From Apiospora phragmitis (Eukaryota; Ascomycota; Sordariomycetes; Amphisphaeriales; Apiosporaceae): 64,000 nucleotides of DNA. Position numbers and translations under genes: made by a program. The stretch covers positions 1,736,001 to 1,800,000 of the forward strand of contig JAQQWL010000008.1 of the NCBI GenBank assembly GCA_038363925.1, given 5' to 3'. Positions 1-13,000 of this stretch are shown here, piece after piece. Within the stretch, counting starts at the first letter, position 1. Every line of letters starts with the position of its first letter. Under the pieces are notes generated by a model. The model saw only the letters and a program-made list of their open reading frames with translations. It did no database searches and was not told where the DNA came from.

Positions 1-2842
1 AGGAGCCCCGAGAATTTCCGCCCGTTAAAGATTCGGAGGAAGAGCCGAACTAAATTAACCGTACGAGGAGGAACCCCTTTTTTAAAATATATATTATAAG
101 GAGGAGACCAGGTTTTAAATTATACGCGAAACTAGCTAGGCTATATATAATTATATATTTAAATAATCTTATTACACGATTTATAAAATAATAACCCTTA
201 TTAAAATAAAATTAATTACGGTCGGCGAATCGGGATCGAGCTTAAACGTATCGAACCTAAATAAACCGATAACTTTAAACCCCGAACTATTTATATACGA
301 AGAAGTTTTTTAAAATATTAAAATTTTTTAAATAATTTAAAAAAAGAATATTAACCTCGCTTTTTAAAAACTCGAACTTTTAAAAATATTCTCCGAAAAA
401 ATAATACCCGACCTATTTACGATATATTATATATAATATTTCTTAAAATATTATATATTAAAAATAAAAAGAATATTCCTTTAAAAAGCGTTTAATATAA
501 AATTCGAAAAATAAACCGAATATTAATTTAATTAAATTAACCGTATATTTTAAAAAGAGCTTTATTATTACCTCAAGGAAACGGAGTTAATATACTAATA
601 GGCGGATCCTTTAAAAGCAAGCTCGCACGACTAATATTACCGGCCGCTCCCGTATATTAATAAGACCGACCGGCAGAACCGACTTCGAAAACCCGAAAAA
701 AGGATGTTCTATACTTTTCCCTAGAATAAATAATCGAATAACCGCCGCCTAAGCGAGAGATACCCGGTCTTTATACGGAGTAATAGTTCGCGTTACTACG
801 GGATACTTTAGGCCCGATATTTAACCCTAGATTCCTAAGTACTTAAACGTTATAAGATATCGTCCCTTTTTTTTTCTAATTCCGGTACCGCCGGACTAGA
901 CTATATAATTATCTAGTTTAGTATACGTTACGAAATACGATATCCCTCTAAGCCGAGCTATTTATAACGGTAAAATCGATTAAAATAAAATCGTTACCTT
1001 CTCGAAGGTATAAAAAAAGAAAAGAATTATACCGGCAAGCCGTATAATATCTTTTACGATAAAGTACGGATATTTATTAAAACATATCGACGGCTAGATA
1101 TATTAAAAGACTAATACTATATAATCTTTTTAAACATTCTTTCCGGCCGTGCGGAAACATTTTATTTTAATTATATTAAACTTAAAAAAAAATAAGACGA
1201 AATATATTATTTAATAAACTCGTATTTTAATACGATAATAAATTACGCATAATATTTTACGGATTAAATAATAACTTTTTTTATTCGAGTAAAAAATAAG
1301 AACGCCGAGAAACAACTTATCGAAGTTTTAAAAATCTTACTAAATAAGCTCTAACTTATATAATAAGCCCTCGAAAAAGATTTGAAAAAGAGATCGCTTT
1401 CTATACCTTCGTTATAAAAGCTTATCGAGGAGTTCCGGAACTTTTATTAGCCCTTATTCATTAAAAGCTAATATATAAAGCGCTATTCTCGGACCTTCGC
1501 GCATCGCTAAATATAATAGCGGATTAAAGGATCTCGGAATAATACCTAACGGAGGAACTATATTAAAACTTAGCTAAAAATACGTATTTAATTAATAAAC
1601 GGTTTATAAATAACTATATAAGAGAAAACCGATTAGTTTATAATAATAAATTACTATATAATAGCCGACTACCAGGATAGGAAGGTAAGTAGTAACCCGT
1701 TAAAAATTTTTAATTAAAGTTATCATATAAGAACCGGTAGTTCGAACGAGGAACTTGCCGAATCTGCTATAAGTAAGGCTATTAATCAATAAACCACCTA
1801 GCCGAAAAGCGAACCTATATAATAACCTAATACCTCTAAGCGTGTAATAACGTTAGATAAGATCTCTTTACTTAAGAAGAATATAAGGATTTCGTGCGAA
1901 ACTAAAAAAGGAAAAAGGAGGAGCTAAAAGATGACGAAGAGGAGTATAATTATCTCGATCCGGAAGACGTATAATAAAATATTACTCACTTAACGGACGC
2001 CGCGTTTTATTATCGGCTTACTAGCGAGAATATTCACTTTATGAATATTTAATTAAATTAGGAACGACGAACGAGAAAAAACTAATAATTAATATTATAT
2101 CGCTTTAAAAATCGTACGAGAAAAGGGAGATTTCGGAAATCTATTAGGTCGACGGCCGAGATAACCCTATAAACGCCTTTATTAAAAAATTTCTAAATAA
2201 AGCCCTCGAATAGCTAGTATTAACTAATAGGTTAACCGTACGCGTAAAAGCGTACGTCGAGAGACTAAACTCGCACGGCGAGTAAAAAAAGAGGAGAAAA
2301 AGAGAAATATCTTTTTCCTTAACGGGGTATAACATATCGTAATATATAATAACGTTTTTATTATTATTATTACTTTTATTATTATTATTATTTTTAATTA
2401 ATAACGAGGAAGTAATATATATTAATATACGATAATTTTTATTATTATTATTATTATTAAAGGACTTACTATTTAATTAAATTAATATTAAAAAGGTATA
2501 ATATTACTTATACGGCTTAAGTAGGCACCGAATACCGGATTAGCGTAACCTATCCGTACGAAACCCTTGCGAAGAGAAGACTCGTTTTAAAAAGGGGAGC
2601 TGCTTAAGTCTATTATTAAAATAAAAATTACTAATATTAAAACAGTAAGAACTAAAGTTTTTTATATTATTTTAAAAAGAGTACCACGTATTTACGCGTA
2701 TAAACCCCTTTCTTATTTTATTAAGAGGGGTATACGATACCCCTCGTAGCTCGTATTAAAGATAGATATAAATAATAAAATATAACGATTAAACCCCGAT
2801 TAAACCCGGAACCTATACGTATGTACGAAAACCTATTCAACA
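1..2842 (+). mobile_element. RIP-degenerated LTR element, copy 1 (5' end outside window)
   Basis: This AT-rich block is nearly free of CpA and TpG but keeps CpG, the signature of repeat-induced point mutation. It aligns base for base, with RIP-type differences, to 45,504-48,363 in the same orientation (offset about 45,503). The second copy has long terminal repeats on both sides, so this is the internal part plus the 3' LTR of the same element; its 5' LTR would lie left of the window. ATT/TTA microsatellite tracts occur near 2,355-2,460. No reading frame survives and I cannot assign the internal region to Copia or Gypsy. At about 2.7 kb the interior is short for an autonomous element, so it may be a non-autonomous derivative. 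Confidence 0.8.
2631..2842 (+). repeat. LTR (copy a), 3' LTR of copy 1
   Basis: This roughly 212 bp unit recurs at 45,205-45,415, 48,150-48,363 and 48,370-48,583 in the same orientation, and inverted at 50,820-51,033. The least mutated copy suggests ends near TGTT...AACA, consistent with an LTR. This copy ends in TTCAACA. The start is approximate because RIP obscures it. Confidence 0.7.
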
Positions 2843-5060
2843 TTCTATGAACGTTTTTAAAAGCGTTTTAAGCGATTTTTACCGTTTCGAATATTTAAGG
2901 AGGTTTACGAAAAATAGGACTCGTTTTATATAATCCGGAATATATTATTTTATAGTTAAATATAAAGCTACGTATTTTAATACCTCTAGGGACGTTTTTT
3001 AGCCTATTTATCCTTTAAGAATTAAAAACTTTAAATAACTCGATTAAGGCTTAGTCTTAAACCGAATACGTTTAAAACCGTATCGTATAATATTAAAATA
3101 ACTTTTCGACGTTTATTTTAATTAGCTTTAATTAGATCGTAAAGTCTATAACATAGGTTATATACCGAGTTACTCTTTTAAAAAGTAAGAACGCGATATT
3201 TTAAAAAGTAAATAAAATACTTAGCCGGCGCCGCCGTATAAAAAAGAAACTGTTATAAAATAAAAGATCACTTCGTATATAAGTTAAAGAAGACCTACAG
3301 TTTTAAAAAGACGTTAATAAAGAGTTATAAAATAAATCGCGTTGGAGGAGTAGTTATACGAGAATATTTAAAACACGCTTATAACGCCATAAAATCTACG
3401 GAGAGCCCGGGCATAATATGCGTACTTATTAAAATAATATAAAAACCTTTAAAAATAATAATTATTAATATATTTAATTAATTTTAAGCGTTATAATTAA
3501 ATTAATTTATAACTTATAAAGCTTAATAATAAAAAGTGCGCAGCTTACTTATATACGTAGCTCGCTTATAAAATATATTATTTAAGTTTAAGTTTATAAC
3601 CTAGCGGATATTAAACGCCTCTAGGGCCTCTTATACTTTAAGATAATAATAGTATACTCGTTTTTTAATTAGAAACGAGTTCTTTAAAACCGTAAGGTCG
3701 AAAATAATTAATTATAGCCGGGTTAATAGAGCTATAATAATAAATATTAACGTTTTTTTCAATGGATTTAATACCTCAGAGCTAATTAATATCCTTTTTA
3801 AACGCTTTTATAATATCGACGAAATAGGTATCGGCTAAGGCGTTAATGGTAACTACTAAGTAATTACCGAAGCTATTAGTTATTTAGCTTTGAAAAAAAA
3901 ACGTTAAAAAAAGGGAATAAATTATTACCCTAGAGTATATAGGCTGTAATAAGGTAGCCCTCTCGCCGTTAATTATTTTTAAGGGGGCCGACGTTTAAAA
4001 CCAGTAGTTTTTAAATTAAAACGGCTATTTTAAAAATAACTAGCGGTTTAAAGCGTTCTTTAAAAGGTAGACTAATAATATTATAACTTTAGATTAAATT
4101 TAAAATATTTTTATTCTTTATATACGGTTTCGCTACAATAATAAATAAATCGTTTTAATTTATAATAATTATAAATTATATACAAATAATAGTTCTTTAT
4201 AACTTCATTTTATAAATAAAATATAGTTAATTTTTTATAAGTTATATTATAATTATATAATATAAGTTTTAAATATAAGAGTTTTCGGCTTTAAAAAAAA
4301 GATTAAAAATTATTTTAAAAGAGTACTCGAATACGATCTTTAAATTAAAGCTTATAAAAATAAATATATTAAAAATATACCAGTAAGCTAAGATTAACGT
4401 ATTAACTTTTTTTATAATTAAAAACGCTTAAAAAACGGCTAAGATTTATCCGCGGGATTATTCGAAGTCTTTATCCTTAAAATACGTTTAAAAAATATAA
4501 AAGTTACCCGGGTACGTTTAAAATTATTAAAAGTAATTAAAAAATAATAAATACTTAATTTTTTTATTAAATTAGTTTTAATACCTATTAAAACACCCGT
4601 TAATAATTAGGCATTACGAAATAATAATTAAAAATTAACTATTACGGACTTTATTTTTAAATTACCTTTTTAACGGCTCTTTATTAAGAAGGTTAATAAA
4701 GCTTTAAATTAAAGCGTTAATAAAATCGCGTATCTCGAAGCTTAAGTTAATTATTTTTAAACTAAACTTAATAATAAGACTACGAAAATACGTTAAAAAC
4801 TAAGAATTACACCGAGATAACGATTTATTTATATAATTAATATACGCCGGGTTAAACGAAGGCTAAAGGGTAAGGTTATATATAAGGACGAAGCTAACGA
4901 AATCGAAGTACTAAGAAGGCCTCGTAACGCTATAAAAGCTATAAAAGATAATAGCACAGAGGCGAAAAACTATATTATTATTAAAAATAACGAAAAATAG
5001 TGTATTTACGTTAATTCTAGCCGTAGAAATAGCTTTAACTACAGGGGTAACAATAGCTTA
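2843..5060 (+). mobile_element. pogo/Fot1-like DNA transposon relic, RIP-mutated
   Basis: The + strand holds remnants of a DDE_1 (pogo/Fot1) transposase broken by many stops. Around 3,660-3,840 one reads a stretch resembling the conserved block before the first catalytic aspartate, ending NIDEIGIG followed by TAA-G where CAA-G (Gln-Gly) would be expected, a C-to-T change. Around 3,905-3,995 a PLIIFKG-like motif follows, and near 4,270-4,460 a leucine-rich stretch resembling the region after the second aspartate. I could not locate intact terminal inverted repeats. The right limit is where base composition returns to normal, just before two near-identical GTGGCCCGTRAGGGG units at 5,066-5,098. 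Confidence 0.65.
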
Positions 5061-5531
5061 GTAAAGTGGCCCGTAAGGGGGTGGCCCGTGAGGGGGTGCT
5101 TTAGCTTATGCTTTGTTTGCCCATGGGGCTGCAAGTCCTACAGGGCAGACAAAGATGTTGTATCAAAATTTCCTCTCATTGTTTCTGTTATATAGTGTCT
5201 TGGATAAACATATGCTGTGTTTAGTTAGTCCCGCGGACAAACCCGGACTCAAGTAATGTGTGACAGAACGTAATAGCTGATTTAATAAACAGTTCGCATT
5301 TCTAAGTTTAATGTGTCTGGTTCGGCCTGCTAATTACTATAAAATGGCTACTTCCCTACAGCTACGGTTCTCATTTCATCTTCAAACCCAGAAGCTCCTT
5401 TGGTAAATTTCGAGTGCCTTGACATAGCGAAGTTGATCCCAGAGAGATCACCAAAATTTCTTTCCAGAAATAGTCTAAGCCAAGACGTCTTTTGTACGTA
5501 CTCGCTAAAAGTACTATCTCCAATCGTTCCG
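5061..5531. other. Intergenic boundary of RIP block
   Basis: Composition switches abruptly from RIP-type AT-rich to normal sequence. It contains two near-identical GTGGCCCGTRAGGGG units at 5,066-5,098, possibly the unmutated end of the transposon to the left. It would also hold the promoter and 5' UTR of the gene starting at 5,532. No other feature is visible. Confidence 0.4.
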
Positions 5532-6036
5532 ATGGCTGACCGAAAAGGAAAAGGCAAAACCAGCCTCTCCGCCGCCGCCTCCACCCCCCGAGGCCTCCGG
5601 TTCCGGCTCTGCCCCTGCCTCGTTTACCGGCCAGCAGGATGAAGCCCAGCCGACAACTAGCGGTGGCCTGAAGGATGACACACCACGCAAACGGATTGGA
5701 ATACAGAAGGCCAAGGAGTTCATCGACAAGATCCTGGCGAACTCGCCGGCTTTCAACAACCTGGATGATGCCAAGCAAGATTTGGCACTCGTGGAGATTG
5801 ATTCTCTGCTCAACGGGAATATCGAGGGCTTCATGGGTCCTATTGCTCCCCTGACACTTTATCCTTATGAGCAGGCCCTCCTGAACGTTGTCAACAACGT
5901 TTTCCAGTACAATGAGGACGTTTTCGGTATCAAGTGGACCGATGACATGTTCAAGATTCCCGAGGACATTCAAGAGGCCACTCAGGATGCTGAGGGCTCC
6001 GATGACGCCGACGATACTGAAGATGACATCTACTAG
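5532..6036 (+). CDS. Small acidic-tailed hypothetical protein (one frameshift)
   Basis: I do not recognise the family. The ATG at 5,532 starts MADRKGKGK, and one extra A in the AAAA run at 5,556-5,559 throws the frame. Removing it gives a continuous 167-residue protein. The N-terminus is low-complexity (Lys/Gly, then a Pro run and Ser/Gly/Ala). Next comes a predicted helical segment (KRIGIQKAKEFIDKIL, about residues 65-80) and a hydrophobic middle containing GFMGPIAPLTLYP. The tail is very acidic (DDADDTEDDIY). No signal peptide or membrane segment is evident. It lies 470 bp from the RIP block but is not itself RIP-mutated. The frameshift matches the single-base indels seen throughout this window and is more likely an assembly error than a mutation. 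Without the correction only the region from about 5,572 to the stop remains open in the C-terminal frame. Confidence 0.55.
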
Positions 6037-6530
6037 ATATCCAGCAAGGAATTCGATGCCACTTCCCATACTAGCCAAGACCAGGGAGGTAGATGATACG
6101 ATGCCTCGCTATGCATTTGACGAGGCACCCGCGATGACAAGGGCCCAGGTCCAAGAGCGGCATGCCTTAGCTAACAGCGTCTTATGTGAAGAGCCACTAG
6201 ATATGAATCAATAGATAACAATTCCGACATTTCCTGTGCAACAATTTTTCTTCTTTATTAATCGTGAATGATCATTACATGTATCCATCAATCAACTCTA
6301 GCGATCTAACCTACTCCAACTCTTGTGTGCTGGCTCTAGTTCTAATAGGGTCCTCTACCCTTACAGGCATGTCTGTGTATCATCTCAAGTGGACTGGCAA
6401 GTGTAACTACCAGCCCAATTCATCAGCTGCTGAAAGAAAACCCCGTCATTGACCTTCATTTGTCGTGCTTGTATGTCCAACAATGAGACACTCCAATCCA
6501 CCCATCGCAAACTCTCCTTCATCTGAACAT
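6037..6530. other. Convergent intergenic region
   Basis: Lies between the stop codons of two convergent genes and should hold both 3' UTRs. No coding region or repeat recognised. Confidence 0.4.
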
Positions 6531-7548
6531 CTACTCGAGGTTCTCCGATTTGGCCAGAATATCCGCCTCGCGCTTCAAGGTGTCGGCAAAGGTACCTTCG
6601 AGTTTCTCTGAGCGATAGACGCAGCGCCACTCGTCCTGCCTTCGGATCGCCAGGTTCAGCGCCATGTCGAAGGAGCGGACCCGGTGCAAGTTCTCCTGGA
6701 ACTGGATAACCATCCACTTGTGGTGGGGGTGCTGGTTGACGGGCATATGAATACCATACAAGGCCGCCCGGTCGTGCCAGCAAGAGACGGTGGCAATGAG
6801 GTCAACAGGTGAGAATTCTCAACATGTAAGGTCTCATCGCCTTCCGCGCTGTGCTGCTCCTTCTTCAGGTTCTTGGGTCGCTCCCAGTGGTACTCAGCCG
6901 TGACCTCGTGGAGATTGCGGGTATAGGTTGTTAGCCGTGCCGATTCGATGTTGGTGGCGTCGCGGAGAAGTCGTTCCAGGCTGATGGTCAGAAGGTATGG
7001 GTTGACCAGCTCATGGTGGTACATGCGGACGCTTCGGACGTTTGCCGGGATGAAGGGGCCCACGGTTTTGTAGAACATTCCCAATCGCGTGACGCGGATC
7101 TCAACCTCGGACGAGAGGATAATTGTAAGGGCTTCTTGTGCGATACGCTTGCAAGCCTTCAGGAGCGCCGGGTACTTGCAGGTCCCCAGGTGGGCGGACT
7201 GGTGAACATGTAGTTGACGCCATCCTGGCGCATGCAGACGTCGGCGCAGTATTCGTAGATCTTGTTGCGGATCTCAGGCGGGAACTTGAACAGCGGCGAT
7301 TGCAGCTGCGAATGCGTGCCCTTCTCCAACTTCTCCATCGCCGCTCTCTTCTCGGCTGGACTTGATGCTGGCAATGGCTTGCGGGCTTCTGTGGCTTCGT
7401 GGGTGGGAGACTTCAGGCCAGCTACCTTGGACTTCTGACCGAATGTGCCACGAAACTGTCCTCCACGCGCCAGGTAGACGAAAGCAGTTGGGTCAACACA
7501 CTCGGCTGCAGTCTTCTTCCGACTGCAGAGTCTGGGCTTGACAGCCAT
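6531..7548 (-). CDS. F-box-like (PPEIRNKIYEY) protein with two frameshifts
   Basis: The start at 7,548 (MAVKPRL) gives a basic N-terminus followed at about residue 95 by SPLFKFPPEIRNKIYEY. This is the signature that opens many fungus-specific F-box-like or 2EXR-type proteins, which are thought to bind partner proteins. Function is otherwise unknown. The rest is typical of that group: a YPALLKACKRIAQEAL helix, then a beta-rich region with a VRMYHHEL block, and a C-terminal helix. Two single-base deletions break the frame, near 7,178-7,186 and near 6,805-6,815. Correcting both gives 339 residues with no gap. There is no room for introns at either junction. Given indels in housekeeping genes nearby I favour assembly error over a pseudogene. 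An upstream in-frame Met at 7,626 is possible but adds an unconserved-looking hydrophobic leader. Confidence 0.65.
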
Positions 7549-8352
7549 ATTTGTTGCACCGAAATGTAGCAAGAGCAGGTAACGGTGGGTGCAATTGAGT
7601 TTGCCTGGGAAGGCAAAACGCGACAACGAATGAACCTGAGATACTGAAGAAAGTATTAGCCAAAATTATCAACGGAGTGAATGAGGTGCAGTTTTCAGAA
7701 GATCCTCACATTGCAGGTGGCAGTAGTCTGCCTGGAAAGAGCTTGAATGCGAAGATGGGCCACAGATTAAGCAGCCACTGGCGGTATCAGGATACGCAAA
7801 GCTGCCGTCCAAAACAACAAAACAAACACCAACAATAAAGGATTGCCAGGAAATTAATTCAATGATGGGTCGAGCCCAAAAGACAATGATACTTGGCTTG
7901 GTCGGAAGTTGAGTTAGGTGTGCACCATAGGTAGAAATGCTGTAGTGGGCTGCACCTATCCCAGCAACAAAAGCTGCGGAAATTGTCTTTGAGCTCGTAA
8001 GCAGAAATGGCAAGACGAAGGTGCACTCGGATTCCTTTTAAGCCCGATACCCAGCATTCAAATAATCACTTAACTTCAACTGGCATTGTGTAGAGCTCCT
8101 CATTGTCGCTACAACCTATTAAAGAAAGAGGTACTCTAGGAACACTTGGAAGGGAAATTTCCATAACATATGCCATGTTCATGTTTTACCTAATTAAATA
8201 AAGCCTGCCACTCCCGTGAGTGGTTGTCTATATTGCATCCTGTCTGCGACTATGCTTCTAGATCATAGCCAGGCAAAGCCTCCAAAATTCCCTCCCTTCA
8301 TCGACTAGTATTGGGTTCCAATAAGGATTACTGATAGGAGCCCATCATCCTA
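7549..8352. other. Intergenic region
   Basis: Upstream of the F-box-like gene. A 114-codon open frame on the - strand (7,669-8,013) has hydrophobic segments, but I see no family signature and treat it as unproven. Confidence 0.3.
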
Positions 8353-8882
8353 TCACTCCTTGAAGAATAGCTCATCTACAATGCTGTCGTCGACCTTGTT
8401 GGGAACATCTTGAAGTTCAGACTCGTGAGTCTTGAGATTCATGTTTCTGCTGAATCTCGTATTGCTCTACGCCACTGTTGAAGAGATTCAGATTGTCGAC
8501 GAATACGGTGCGAGCGGCAGCCTTGATCCGTCTTTCATAGGGGTAAATACTTCTGGGCGGCTGGGTATCAAAAGCGAGGTTGCTAGTGGTCCAAAAGACA
8601 TCAGCATTAAAAGCTAATTAGATTGGGATAATGAAGAGGACAGGTTTAACCCTGCCGCAAGATAACTTACATGTCGTCTCTGACACACGTTTCAACCTGT
8701 TCCCGAATAGCCGCCTTATCTTCATCCTTTAGGTAGATAAAGGCAGATTCGGCCAAGATGCGTGCCATAATAGGTCGTGCGAGCTGCAGGTGCTGGTATA
8801 AACGCATGCGCTTATACTTGAGGTCGCCGCTCATAACGGCTGTACAGCCAGCGTTGGCATCGTTACCTCTACGATCAACCAT
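8353..8882 (-). CDS. Small hypothetical protein, two exons, one frameshift
   Basis: Proposed from splice signals. Exon 1 (8,882-8,671) begins MVDRRGND and ends at a GTAAGT donor. After an 88-base intron ending CTAG, exon 2 starts at 8,582. Phase is maintained across the junction and exon 2 reads with fungal-like codon use (for example TQPPRSIYPYERRIKAAAR). A single extra A in the AAA run at 8,444-8,446 (TTT on the + strand) shifts the frame. Removing it gives a 146-residue protein ending DELFFKE. No signal peptide, membrane segment or known domain is visible. A possible upstream intron (donor near 8,947, acceptor near 8,884) suggests the true start may be further upstream, but I could not build an in-frame first exon. 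The gene may therefore be a fragment. Confidence 0.35.
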
Positions 8883-10012
8883 TCTTTATTGCGAGAAAAA
8901 TTCAGTTGGTTCCAAACGTTACTGGCAAAAAGAAGATATAGGCGACTTACCTCGGCTATATCGGATAGATACCCTACGAATTGTGTGCTTTGCTAGAAGA
9001 CTAGTGTCTTTACGACTTGTCGTCAGGAGTGTTAATAACTAGAAGAAGAATCAAGTGAAAGACGACTAGTCCAATGATTCCTGGAACTACGAGATCAATT
9101 GATGGCAAATATGAAATAGATCAAAAAGAATGTCGGTGTTCTATATTTGAGTACAATAACGGTGAATGCAGTATTGAAGAAACCAAGGGAATATATAAAC
9201 AATCGCTGAAGGGGTTCCTCCTCTACTGACTTCTGACTTCGCAACACACTAGACAGCTTAGTACTTAGTCCAGTTCCATCCTATCATCTAGTATGTCATT
9301 CATTATATAGAATCATACTGGCCCAGACCTAAGCTGGCTCTTGAAGGGGACAGGATGCAAATCTGAGAATGAAGCCCCAAACGAGACGTAGGATGGGGGT
9401 ATACGAAGTAATCGATGAAGACCATAGGTACCTCTATCGTGAGGCGTGCTGTTATGAAATGTATGCCTTGAATAAATGCTTTCAGAAGAAATCAGTCATA
9501 AGAAGAGTGGTATTACTGCAACACCAGGTGATTCTGCTCAGTTTGCGCCGTGATTTAGTCATACACGTATATGTTGTGAGTAAAAGTTACAAGGCAAACA
9601 TGAGCAAACAACATAGTACAGCTCGAGCCCATACGCCGCAGGTAACGGTGGTTTGCAGCTGCTACAGAGTGTCCTCCCAAATACCATTCAGCTACATGTA
9701 GGATGACATAACCAATCAAAACCTGGAACCCCCCCCCTATTTGGCTTGCTTCTGATGGATTGGGCCAATCAGTCGTAACTGCGTGAGAAAGCATTGGTGG
9801 GGGTGCTTTAGGTGTGCTTCTATCGCCGAGCTACCCCACCATAAGCTGTTAGGTTGAGAGTTGCTTGGTTTCACCGCCCTGGCAGAATCAGGATCTCCGC
9901 AAAAAAGTTTTGGACTTGGGGACTGGAAGCGCAGCAATCTGCTGGGCTAAAAGATCGCGAGTGGCCGACCGATTGAATGCGCCCTTGAACTTCAGCACAC
10001 CCAATCGCCATC
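8883..10012. other. Intergenic region upstream of kre33
   Basis: About 1.1 kb without a recognisable gene. A 110-codon frame at 9,369-9,701 (+) has no visible domain and atypical composition. The last few hundred bases should contain the kre33 promoter and 5' UTR. Confidence 0.35.
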
Positions 10013-13000
10013 ATGGGACGCAAAGCTGTGTAAGTATATTCTGGCGCAATTCATTCCATTCCACTTGGAAGCTTCCAATTTGTCGCATGTAGCAATACTA
10101 ATGGTAGTTCGCATATAGAGATTCGCGCATCCCCGCGCTCATTCGCAATGGCCTCCAGGAAAAGAAGCGATCGTTCTTTGTCGTCGTCGGAGACCATTCC
10201 AAGGAATGTCTGGTCCACCTCCACTATATCATGTCCTCGATGGACCTAAAGACCAACAAAAGCGTGTTGTGGGCATACCAAAAGAAGCTGCTTGGCTTTA
10301 CGAGTCACCGACAGAAGCGCGAGTCCAAGATCAAGAAGGATATCAAGCGAGGCGTCCGTGAAGCCAACGCCGAGGACCCATTCGAGCTCTTCGTCACTCT
10401 CAACGATATCCAGTACCGATACTACAAGGATTCCGACAAGATCCTCGGTCAAACGTTCGGTATGGTCGTACTGCAAGACTTCGAGGGCATTACACCTAAT
10501 CTCCTAGCCAAGACTATCGAGACAGTCGAAGGTGGGGGTCTGGTGGTTTTGCTGTTGAAGGGCATGAGCAGTCTGCGACAGCTGTACAACTTGTCTATGG
10601 ACGTACATTCCAAGTACCGCACCGAAGCTCACCAGGACGTTGTTGCGCGATTCAACGAACGATTTCTCTTGTCGCTTGGCAGCTGCGAATCCTGCCTAGT
10701 CATCGACGACGAACTCAATGTCCTCCCCATATCCGGTGGTAAGGGCGTCAAACCACTACCGCCGCCCGATATGGACCAACCCAAGACAGAGACGGAGATG
10801 GAGCTTGACACTATCAAGGAGCAACACCAAGAAAGCATGGTTCTAGGTTCTCTCATCAAGCTAGCCAAGACTGTGGACCAGGCGAAAGCCCTACTCACCT
10901 TCGTCGAGGCCGCGAACTCGAAGACACTCCGCGAGACTGTCACCCTGACAGCAGCCAGAGGTCGTGGAAAATCCGCTGCCATGGGCATTGCAATCGCCTC
11001 CGCCATAGCCTATGGCTACTCCAACATCTTCATAACCTCTCCATCTCCAGAGAACTTGAAGACCCTCTTCCAGTTTGTTTTCAAGGGATTCGATGCTCTA
11101 GGTACGGCGAGCACTCCGACTACTCCATCATGCAAAGTACCAACCCCGATTTCAACAAGGCGATTGTCCGTGTCAATATCTTCCGACAACACCGTCAGAC
11201 TATCCAGTACATTCGGCCCCAAGATGCTCACGTCTGGGGCAAGCCGAGCTCCTGGTAATCGATGAGGCAGCTGCCATCCCATTACCTGTAGTCAGGAAAT
11301 TAATGGGTCCCTACTTGGTTTTCATGGCTTCTACGATCAATGGCTACGAGGGAACCGGCCGATCTCTGTCACTGAAACTGATCAAGCAGCTCCGAGAGCA
11401 ATCGAGGGCTGTGGCCACATCTAGCAGCACAGAGGTCGCGGAGCGATCTAGTGGCAAGGCCTCTAAGAGCGAGCATCAAGAGACCATTGCAGGACGATCA
11501 TTGAGGGAGATCACCCTATCGACCCCTATTCGTTACGCCCAGGGAGACCCGACAGAAAAGTGGCTGAACAAACTTCTCTGCCTCGACGCGACGCTTCCTC
11601 GCACGAAGATCAACATCACCGGTTGCCCAGACCTAGCACAATGCCAACTGCTATATGTTAACAGAGATACCCTTTTCAGTTTTCACCCTGTTTCGGAGAA
11701 GTTTTTGCAGCAAATGGTATCCCTATATGTTGCGTCGCATTACAAAAACAGTCCCGACGATCTCCAACTCATGAGCGATGCGCCGTCCCACGAGCTCTTC
11801 GTGTTGACTGCTCCCGTTACCAAGGCCAATCAGTTGCCTGAGCCACTGGTGGTCATTCAGGTTGCGCTTGAAGGAAAGATCAGCCGCGAAAGCGTTTTGA
11901 ACAGTCTTAGCAGAGGCACGCAAGCAGCGGGTGATTTGATCCCGTGGACTTTGAGTAGGCAATTCCAGGATGAGAACTTCGCGGGTCTTTCGGGTGCTCG
12001 AATCGTGCGAATCGCAGCGTCTCCTGATTACGCTTCAATGGGTTATGGCTCGAGAGCACTCGAGCTACTGGTCAACTACTACGAGGGCAAGTTCATGAGT
12101 TTGTCCGAAGACGGCGATGCTGTGATGGAGGAAACGATGGAGCGAACTACGGAAGCAGAGCTCAAGAATGCCAACCTTCTCGACGACGACATCAAGGTTC
12201 GAGACATCAGCAAAATGCCGCCCTTGTTCTCGAAGCTGGAAGAGCGCCGCAATCCAGCTCTGGATTATGTGGGTGTGAGCTATGGCCTTACACATGAACT
12301 GCTCAAGTTCTGGAAGAGATCGAAGTTCGCTCCAGTCTACTTGAGACAGACATCCAACGACCTCACTGGTGAAAACACCTGCATCATGCTGCGAACCCTC
12401 GAGAACGCCGATGACAGGACGTGGCTGGGCGCCTTTGCCAAGGATTTCCAGAACCGGTTCATGACCTTGCTTTCATACAACTTCCGAACTTTCCCCAGTG
12501 TGCTATCGCTCGTCATTGACGAATCCGCCACCGCAGGAGCCCAGCAGGACCCATCGATAGTGCCGCGACCTTTCACCAAATCGGATTTGGACATTCATCT
12601 CTCACCTTTCGACCTGAAACGTCTTGATTCATATGCCAGTGGTCTGCTTGACTGGCACGTGATCATGGATCTTCTACCAACGATTGCGACTCTGTACTTC
12701 ACCGGCCGGATCAAGAGCCACGTGAATCTGGGAGGCGTGCAACAGGCCATTCTGATGGCCGTTGGCTTGCAGCGAAAGGATGTCGAGGATGTGGCCCAGG
12801 AGCTGAAACTCCAGGTTTCCCAAGTGCTGGCCATGCTCATCAAGATCATGCGCAAGATGATGAACTACTTCCAGAAGCTAGTCGCCGGCGCAGTGGAGGC
12901 CGATATGCCTCAGGCGAACAAGATCGGCGTCAGTGCCGCCAATGCTGACAGCGCCCATGATGACAAGATCGATGTCCGGTTTAACCCCTTAGAGAAGTCT

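Noticed and set aside
2340..2470. CRISPR-like or other spaced repeats in the ATT-rich tract
   Set aside because: It is a simple ATT/TTA microsatellite inside a RIP-mutated element; the host is a fungus.
7669..8013. 114-codon - strand frame with hydrophobic segments
   Set aside because: No family signature, no splice evidence, atypical codon use; lies in the upstream region of the F-box-like gene.
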